Positions 61,401 through 64,000 of a stretch of 64,000 bases of DNA are shown one piece after another. The stretch lies in contig NC_088312.1 in NCBI RefSeq assembly GCF_910592395.1, forward strand, positions 21,521,292-21,585,291. The letters run 5' to 3'. Every line of letters begins with the position of its first letter. The first letter of the stretch is position 1. Under the pieces are notes generated by a model. It worked only from the letters and a program-made list of their open reading frames with translations. It ran no database searches and was not told the origin of the DNA. A program made the position numbers and the translations under genes. Source of the DNA: Lineus longissimus. Taxonomy: Eukaryota; Nemertea; Pilidiophora; Heteronemertea; Lineidae.

Positions 61401-64000
61401 GGTGATAATTAACAGGAACATCTCATCTACTATCCCTTCTAAATGAAATCAACTATGCCAACTTATCTCTTGTTAACATGCTGATGTTTGCTACGAATTT
61501 GTCCTCGATACTTAATCCAGCTGTCTCTATAAACGAGGTACATAATTAAAGGTATAAATTGACTAAAATGTAACAGTGTCTAGCTTTCGGCTTGAACTGA
61601 TTAGCACTATCTGGAACATTTCAGATACAGGTGTGAGGCAGTTATTAAAATGGCCGTTGATTGAAGCAGAAACATTATTTTCTTCACAGCACATACCTGG
61701 TGGAGGTTTCTTGGTTGTTTTTGATCCCCCAGGTGTCTTCGTAGTTTTCACACCTGTAAAATGATTGTAAATTGAAAGTTGATATCCGAAAATGGGGTCT
61801 GTGTCATGTAAAAACAAAAGACAATCATGTTTCAATACAATATAGTGGACAGACCTTTTCTATACAATAGCAAACGACTGCTAAAAATCTTGAAAATGCA
61901 TAAGCATATTTTGGTGATAATTAACAGGTACATCTCATCTACTATCTCTTCTAAATGAAATCAACTATGCCCTCTTATCTCTTGTTAACGTGCTGATGTT
62001 TGCTACGAATTTGTCCTCGATAATTAATCCAGCTGTCTCTATAAACGAGGTACATAATTAAAGGTATAAATTGACTAAAATGTAACAGTGTTTAACTTTC
62101 GGCTTGAACTGATTAGCACTATCTGGACCATTTCAGATACAGGTGTGAGGCAGTTATTAAAATGGCCGTTGATTGAAGCAGACACATTATTTTCTTCACA
62201 GCACATACCTGGTGGAGGTTTCTTGGTTGTTGGTAGCCCAGGTGTCTTCGTAGTTTTCACACCTGTAAAATGATTGTAAATTGAAAGTTGATATCCGAAA
62301 ATGGGGTCTGTGTCATGTAAAAACGAAAGACAATCATGTTTCAATACAATATCGTGGACAGACCTTTTTCTATACAATAGCAAACGACTGCTAAAAATCT
62401 TGAAAATGCATAAGCATATTTTGGTGATAATTAACAGGTACATCTCATCTACTATCTCTTCTAAATGAAATCAACTACGCCAACTTATCGCTTGTTAACG
62501 AGCTGATGTTTGCTACGAATTTGTCCTCGATAATTAATCCAGCTGTCTCTATAAACGAGATACATAATTAAAGGTATAAATTGACTTAAATGTAACAGTG
62601 TCTAACTTTCGGCTTGAACTGATTAGCACTATCTAGAACATTTCAGATACAGGTGTGAGGCAGTTATTAAAATGGCCGTTGATTTAAGCAGAAACATTAT
62701 TTTCTTCACAGCACATACCTGGTGGAGGTTTCTTGGTTGTTGGTAGCCCAGGTGTCTTCGTAGTTTTCACGCCTGTAAAATGATTGTAAATTGAAAGTTG
62801 ATATCCGAAAATGGGGTCTGTGTCATGTAAAAACGAAAGACAATCATGTTTCAATACAATATCGTGGACAGACCTTTTTCTATACAATAGCAAACGACTG
62901 CTAAAAATCTTGAAACTGCATAAGCATATTTTGGTGATAATTAACAGGAACATCTCATCTACTATCCCTTCTAAATGAAATCAACTATGCCAACTTATCT
63001 CTTGTTAACATGCTGATGTTTGCTACGAATTTGTCCTCGATAATTAATCCAGCTGTCTCTATAAACGAGGTACATAATTAAAGGTATCAATTGACTAAAA
63101 TGTAACAGTGTCTAGCTTTCGGCTTGAACTGATTAGCATTATCTGGAACATTTCAGATACAGGTGTGAGGCAGTTATTAAAATGGCCGTTGATTGAAGCA
63201 GAAACATTATTTTCTTCACAGCACATACCTGGTGGAGGTTTCTTGGTTGTTTTTGATCCCCCAGGTGTCTTCGTAGTTTTCACACCTGTAAAATGATTGT
63301 AAATTGAAAGTTGATATCCGAAAATGAGGTCAGTTTCATGTAAAAACGAAAGACAATCATGTTTCAATACAATATCGTGGACAGACCTTTTTCTATACAA
63401 TAGCAAACGACTGCTAAAAATCTTGAAAATGCATAAGCATATTTTGGTGATAATTAACAGGTACATCTCATCTACTATCTCTTCTAAATGAAATCAACTA
63501 TGCCAACTTATCTCTTGTTAACGTGCTGATGTTTGCTACGAATTTGTCCTCGATAATTAATCCAGCTGTCTCTATAAACGAGGTACATAATTAAAGGTAT
63601 AAATTGACTGAAATGTAACAGTGTCTAACTTTCGGCTTGAACTGATTAGCACTATCTGGAACATTTCAGATACAGGTGTGAGGCAGTTATTAAAATGGCC
63701 GTTGATTGAAGCAGAAACATTATTTTCTTCACAGCACATACCTGGTGGAGGTTTCTTGGTTGTTGGTAGCCCAGGTGTCTTCGTAGTTTTCACACCTGTA
63801 AAATGATTGTAAATTAAAAGTTGATATCCGAAAATGGGGTCTGTGTCATGTAAAAACGAAAGACAATCATGTTTCAATACAATATCGTGGACAGACCTTT
63901 TTCTATACAATAGCAAACGACTGCTAAAAATCTTGAAAATGCATAAGCATATTTTGGTGATATTTAACAGGTACATCTCATCTTCTATCTCTTCTAAATG
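32317..64000 (-). CDS. Giant modular extracellular-type protein: Thr/Pro mini-exon stalk, 12 cysteine-pair modules, VWA domain (5' end beyond window)
   Basis: Transcribed right to left. It comprises at least 15 mini-exons in the ~511-bp array (56,588-63,795), 12 module exons (38,329-56,262), at least nine tiny Pro/Thr linker exons, and VWA exons (36,531-37,367) with an uncertain 3' end. All exons upstream of the VWA part are in phase 1-1, so any can be gained or lost without a frameshift. The modules are lysine-, glycine- and cysteine-rich with CC pairs, and the linkers are Pro/Thr-rich and likely O-glycosylated. This fits a secreted matrix, adhesive or mucus-associated protein; the role is inference. 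No signal peptide is visible because the 5' end is missing. I do not recognise a named family. The introns are crowded with minisatellites and transposons. That all parts form one transcript rests on phase and strand agreement only. Confidence 0.6.
33782..34838. mobile_element. Foldback element with 15-bp minisatellite inside both arms
   Basis: Long inverted repeats flank a ~220-bp centre (about 34,340-34,560). The outer parts CGAAAGCCCAGAAGGCTCAT and the inner parts GGATCCACCCAACACGAGGG and AAATACGAACGAGTTTTGCT are mirrored. Each arm contains tandem TTCGACAAAACTCAC-type 15-mers: about 25 in the left arm (33,815-34,190) and about 7, inverted, in the right arm (34,725-34,810). A palindrome CCTACCTATGTGTTTTACAT / AGGTAGG lies in each arm. 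No transposase is encoded. It sits in the 3' intronic part of the modular gene. Confidence 0.8.
34839..36153. other. Putative 3' intron sequence of the modular gene
   Basis: Mostly featureless AT-rich sequence. One possible 15-bp phase 1-1 mini-exon is seen at 35,910-35,924 (minus strand), with a good donor but a poor acceptor tract. Confidence 0.3.
36154..36168 (-). CDS. Mini-exon (AAGV) 3' of the VWA domain
   Basis: 15 bp between CATTTTACAG and GTAAGATAA; phase 1-1, which fits the phase 1 exit of the VWA exon at 36,531-36,781. Confidence 0.5.
36531..36781 (-). CDS. VWA domain, C-terminal part
   Basis: Acceptor CATTGTAG and donor GTATGG. The exon reads RFLFLCGGFKVEKSQQSQL, then ELILKFKIQVHYFAVGVTAK, KTDMVFWKTV and SVKHVVTFIKIE, matching the second half of a von Willebrand A fold (central strand, helix, 'FAVGV' strand, helix, 'HV..' strand). 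The position normally occupied by TDG reads CGG, so the MIDAS Asp is absent in this reading. It enters in phase 2 and leaves in phase 1. Confidence 0.6.
36959..36977 (-). CDS. Possible small VWA exon
   Basis: Between ATGGCTGCAG and GTACGTTC lies a 19-bp segment that reads YTSNA in the frame needed to join the next exon (phase 2 exit). It would need to be entered in phase 1, but the preceding VWA exon leaves in phase 0 at GTAATA, so one junction here is wrong in my model or the gene has a defect. Confidence 0.3.
37039..37367 (-). CDS. VWA domain, N-terminal part with MIDAS DxSxS
   Basis: Acceptor TTTTTTTTAG and donor GTAATA. The exon reads GGKRTVRLDLIFILDTSSSN, with the metal-site signature D-T-S-S-S. 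It continues LRLFILGPSGLRLKVIYYTK and the conserved IPYMGG. After GG, canonical domains have a Thr that completes the MIDAS; here the sequence is GGRIDILKIF, so that Thr is not present. VWA domains bind proteins, often through the MIDAS metal. This one may be metal-independent. Confidence 0.75.
37368..37748. other. Intron 5' of the VWA exon
   Basis: Contains 'GGACACTTTTT'/'GTCCCGGGAACAAAGGATT'-like sequence that recurs near 50,300-50,460, an unclassified dispersed repeat. No coding signal. Confidence 0.35.
37749..37778 (-). CDS. Linker mini-exon (CPSGPGGPI)
   Basis: 30 bp, phase 1-1, acceptor GTATTTCAG and donor GTAAGT. Contains one cysteine and a Gly/Pro motif. It joins directly to the VWA exon as ..PI-N-GGKR. 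Confidence 0.65.
37955..37978 (-). CDS. Linker mini-exon (GGVTTRP)
   Basis: 24 bp, phase 1-1, acceptor CGTCTTGTAG and donor GTAAGTTA. Confidence 0.65.
38329..38547 (-). CDS. Cysteine module 12 (type A, shortened, 8 Cys)
   Basis: 219 bp, phase 1-1. Reads ECPKGTQKSNGQCCPRGFIG, then KCCPKGKILVQGKCCSPGQ and a Pro/Thr/Arg linker. Loop lengths match type A, but the first CC loop (CCKxGxxFxNGx) is missing, leaving C-CC-CC-CC-C. It is the last module before the VWA domain. Confidence 0.8.
38893..38907 (-). CDS. Linker mini-exon (EPPN)
   Basis: 15 bp, phase 1-1, acceptor CTATTATTTCAG and donor GTAAGCG. Confidence 0.6.
39286..39522 (-). CDS. Cysteine module 11 (type A, 10 Cys)
   Basis: 237 bp, phase 1-1. 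Contains CCKIGTVFSNGRCCPKGYIA and GNKCCPTGMILVQGKCCKKG, then a Pro/Thr tail ending TTTKK. The N-terminal spacing (CPPGHKKAPGTTTCC) is two residues longer than in other modules. Confidence 0.85.
39972..40208 (-). CDS. Cysteine module 10 (type B, 10 Cys)
   Basis: 237 bp, phase 1-1. Reads CPTGQYKIGNTCCPKGQVLN and CCPPDHFVASSTKCCPKGTK; the 11-residue third loop marks type B. Closest to module 9 (both Y/LYKIG start and xHFxAS loop). Confidence 0.85.
40621..40638 (-). CDS. Linker mini-exon (TPSQP)
   Basis: 18 bp, phase 1-1, acceptor CCTGATTCCAG and donor GTATGTACAG. Confidence 0.6.
41198..41461 (-). CDS. Cysteine module 9 (type B, 10 Cys) with fused N-terminal linker
   Basis: 264 bp, phase 1-1, the longest module exon. 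It starts with RKTTTKIPG, a linker that elsewhere is a separate mini-exon, then CPKGLYKIGGTCCPQGMVPV and CCLPAHFKASATKCCPDGTK. This suggests intron loss between a linker exon and a module. Confidence 0.8.
41645..41716 (-). tRNA. tRNA-like Pol III unit (pseudogene or SINE head)
   Basis: On the minus strand the sequence has a perfect B box (GGTTCGACTCC) and an A box with one mismatch (TGGTTCACCGG). Between them is an anticodon-arm-like segment whose loop CTTATGA would give anticodon TAT. The acceptor ends (CCTCGGT and GAATCCA) do not pair and the T stem is imperfect. This is therefore more likely a tRNA pseudogene or tRNA-derived SINE than a working tRNA gene. It lies in the intron between modules 8 and 9. 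Confidence 0.4.
42266..42505 (-). CDS. Cysteine module 8 (type A, 10 Cys)
   Basis: 240 bp, phase 1-1. Reads GCPKGTYKTKEGKCCKTGEV, FSNGRCCPKGQVASGNKCC, and a Ser/Thr/Pro tail (STPSNVGSTPGPTET). Most similar to modules 4 and 7. Confidence 0.85.
42774..42785 (-). CDS. Linker mini-exon (KPT)
   Basis: 12 bp, phase 1-1, acceptor CAATTTTACAG and donor GTAAGTATG. It sits just 3' of the 72-bp minisatellite in transcript direction. Confidence 0.5.
43345..44502 (+). repeat. Dispersed AGCTCACC/TCCGTCG repeat, copy B, inside the minisatellite
   Basis: Nearly identical to copies A (30,581) and C (46,374), with a longer (TCG)n tract than A. Both flanks are 72-bp units, interrupted at the same point (CCCCTCC-TTTT), so it inserted into, or was amplified with, the array. 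Confidence 0.85.
46374..47530 (+). repeat. Dispersed AGCTCACC/TCCGTCG repeat, copy C, inside the minisatellite
   Basis: Same left junction in the 72-bp unit as copy B (GGTCCCCTCCTTTTTAGCTC); the right junction differs (CATTTCATCTCTACAAG against CATTTCATTTTCTCTACATG). The TCG tract is interrupted by GGC variants. Confidence 0.85.
49799..50026 (-). CDS. Cysteine module 7 (type A, 11 Cys)
   Basis: 228 bp, phase 1-1. Reads CASGTYKTNGICCKTGTVFS and GNKCCATGMVLIQGKCCKPG. The linker tail (TSGTPPPCYTGKPPT) has an additional unpaired cysteine not seen in other modules. Confidence 0.85.
50152..50163 (-). CDS. Linker mini-exon (TTP)
   Basis: 12 bp, phase 1-1, acceptor ACTTTGTAG and donor GTGAGTACG. 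At this size splicing would need strong flanking signals. Confidence 0.5.
50582..50818 (-). CDS. Cysteine module 6 (type B, 10 Cys)
   Basis: 237 bp, phase 1-1. Reads CRKGYYRTKGICCPEGTVVT and CCQPNYYKAADNKCCPKGTK, with a Pro/Lys/Thr tail. The NYYKAADNK loop is unique among the type B modules. Confidence 0.85.
50850..51443. other. Intron between modules 5 and 6
   Basis: No coding signal or recognised repeat. Confidence 0.35.
51444..51461 (-). CDS. Linker mini-exon (PPPTP)
   Basis: 18 bp, phase 1-1, acceptor TTTTCATCCACAG and donor GTAAGTAA. Confidence 0.6.
51806..52045 (-). CDS. Cysteine module 5 (type B, 10 Cys)
   Basis: 240 bp, phase 1-1. Reads ECPKSHYKTGGICCPTGMES and CCPPNTLPTTDKNKCCPKGT, tail PPTQAPVVTPKPTPP. 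The third loop is 12 residues, like module 1. Confidence 0.85.
52394..52468 (-). CDS. Linker exon (25 codons, Pro/Thr-rich)
   Basis: 75 bp, phase 1-1, the longest separate linker exon: TPRENIPTGKPPPTTSAPTK and PVPT. Acceptor GTAATTGCAG, donor GTAAGAAC. Rich in potential O-glycosylation sites. Confidence 0.7.
52975..53223 (-). CDS. Cysteine module 4 (type A, 10 Cys)
   Basis: 249 bp, phase 1-1; it has no Met and so is easy to miss in ORF scans. Reads GCGKGNYKTEEGICCKEGTF, FSNGRCCPKGQVSTGNKCC and CCQPGQTVAGGKC, then STPAPTTTSKPTPPPIK. Confidence 0.85.
53695..53913 (-). CDS. Cysteine module 3 (type A, 10 Cys)
   Basis: 219 bp, phase 1-1. Reads CAKGSYKTKQGKCCKDGQEF, TNGLCCKKGQVGSGNTCCPK. The last loop is shortened (CCKAGQSGSC in place of CCxPGxxVxxGKC), giving the shortest 10-Cys module. 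Confidence 0.85.
54272..54289 (-). CDS. Linker mini-exon (TLPPK)
   Basis: 18 bp, phase 1-1, acceptor CTATTTGCAG and donor GTAAGTTTA. Confidence 0.6.
54444..54680 (-). CDS. Cysteine module 2 (type B, 10 Cys)
   Basis: 237 bp, phase 1-1. Reads VCPKGEYKTPSGKCCPSGTE, CCPPNTEPVSGNKCCPKGNE and CCQPGMKVEGGKC, then PPGTPRPPVTPKPPS. Acceptor CATCTTTTTTCAG. Confidence 0.85.
55330..55510 (+). pseudogene. Harbinger Myb/SANT-like DNA-binding protein fragment
   Basis: Reads NFSTQEKTVLADLVLGEIGL and RIKDAKWVEIAATISAIG, resembling the N-terminal trihelix/Myb-like domain of the accessory protein that partners Harbinger transposase. No continuation follows. Confidence 0.55.
55457..55723 (-). pseudogene. HARBI1-like transposase N-terminal fragment
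   Basis: Reads LALRFFASGAFLEVIGDTFG and VDKATVSRVVHHVADLL, the helix-turn-helix region of PIF/Harbinger transposases. The DDE catalytic region is absent. The fragment overlaps the end of the Myb-like fragment on the opposite strand, preserving the convergent gene order of full elements. Confidence 0.75.
56017..56262 (-). CDS. Cysteine module 1 (type B, 10 Cys)
   Basis: 246 bp, phase 1-1. Reads QCPKGSYMTPGGKCCENGKV, CCQPGTEPTADGKKCCPKGQ and CCPPGNEVANGKC, tail GTPKPPRPTTTPTP. It is the first module after the mini-exon array; the array's repeat unit begins right at its 5' intron. Confidence 0.85.
56270..64000 (-). repeat. ~511-bp tandem array, 15 units in window, each with one mini-exon
   Basis: Units are ~95% or more identical by eye and continue past the window edge. 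Each has an acceptor (ATTTTACAG), a mini-exon and a donor (GTATGTGC). The 54-bp form encodes GVKTTKTPGLPTTKKPPP; the 57-bp form encodes GVKTTKTPGGSKTT(T/K)KPPP. The 54-bp exons are at 56588, 57611, 58121, 59144, 60167, 60677, 61187, 62209, 62719 and 63742. The 57-bp exons are at 57098, 58631, 59654, 61697 and 63229 (low coordinate of each). All are phase 1-1. In units 5 and 8 the last Pro-Pro-Pro reads Pro-Pro-Gln. The rest of each unit has no conserved reading frame beyond read-through of the intron. Confidence 0.85.

Noticed and set aside
56454-63976. Frames of ~122 residues (MYLLIITKICLCIFKIFSS...) in each 511-bp unit
   Set aside because: These read through intron, mini-exon and donor of each unit. 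The splice sites and phase pattern explain the coding part better; the Met-containing stretch is intronic.
56270-64000. CRISPR-like array
   Set aside because: Units of ~511 bp with spliceable exons in animal DNA; no short direct repeats with unique spacers.

Overview
The window is nuclear DNA from an animal, most likely a marine invertebrate. The evidence is GT-AG introns, a multi-exon transporter, rhodopsin-type receptors, a DIRS tyrosine-recombinase retrotransposon, a Jockey/I-like non-LTR element, a Harbinger-like element and heavy minisatellite load. A dispersed repeat of the 'AGCTCACC...GGTGAGC / GTCCGTCGTCCG(TCG)n / AAGGTCACAGAGGTCA' type occurs four times. The species cannot be fixed from sequence alone. 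There are no bacterial features, operons or CRISPR arrays.

Layout. 1-2,489 (+): the last five exons of an unrecognised coiled-coil protein gene. 4,121-9,566 (-): a seven-exon, 460-residue amino-acid transporter of the AAAP (SLC32/36/38) type whose exons join without a frame break; its introns hold about six 194-bp copies of part of its own sixth exon, a decayed copy of its third exon and an old minisatellite. 11,753-30,198: three intronless paralogous class A GPCRs (FMRFamide/peptide-receptor-like) plus two relics of receptor tails. The first two receptors and their 5' flanks form an inverted (head-to-head) duplication. The ~11.9 kb spacer between the flanks holds a 5'-truncated non-LTR element with a 14-bp target duplication (14,354-17,219) and a 6.8 kb DIRS element (18,829-25,593) with inverted terminal repeats, an internal complementary region, a broken gag/pol and an intact tyrosine recombinase.

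32.3 kb to beyond 64,000 (-) is the most interesting part: one very large, apparently undescribed modular gene. Read 5' to 3' (right to left) it has at least 15 tandem ~511-bp units, each with a 54- or 57-bp Thr/Pro/Lys-rich mini-exon, then 12 exons that each encode one cysteine-pair module (normally 10 Cys, C-CC-CC-CC-CC-C). Tiny Pro/Thr linker exons (12-75 bp) lie between many of them, followed by a von Willebrand A domain with an altered MIDAS. The exons upstream of the VWA domain are all phase 1-1. The 12 modules fall into two loop-length types in the strict order BB-AA-BB-AA-BB-AA, which implies triplication of a four-exon block. The likely product is a secreted or extracellular stalk-plus-knot-plus-VWA protein; that role is inference.

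The introns of this gene hold a 72-bp minisatellite (about 60 copies, 42.9-49.7 kb) interrupted by two near-identical copies of the dispersed repeat, a tRNA-like Pol III unit, a Harbinger-derived element with 3-bp target duplication and a foldback element whose arms contain a 15-bp minisatellite. Several long predicted reading frames in these repeats (poly-Asp, STKLT repeats, SKQKGTCREKEG repeats) come from repeat periods divisible by three and are not treated as genes. Splice sites were chosen by eye from GT/AG signals and phase agreement, with no transcript support.
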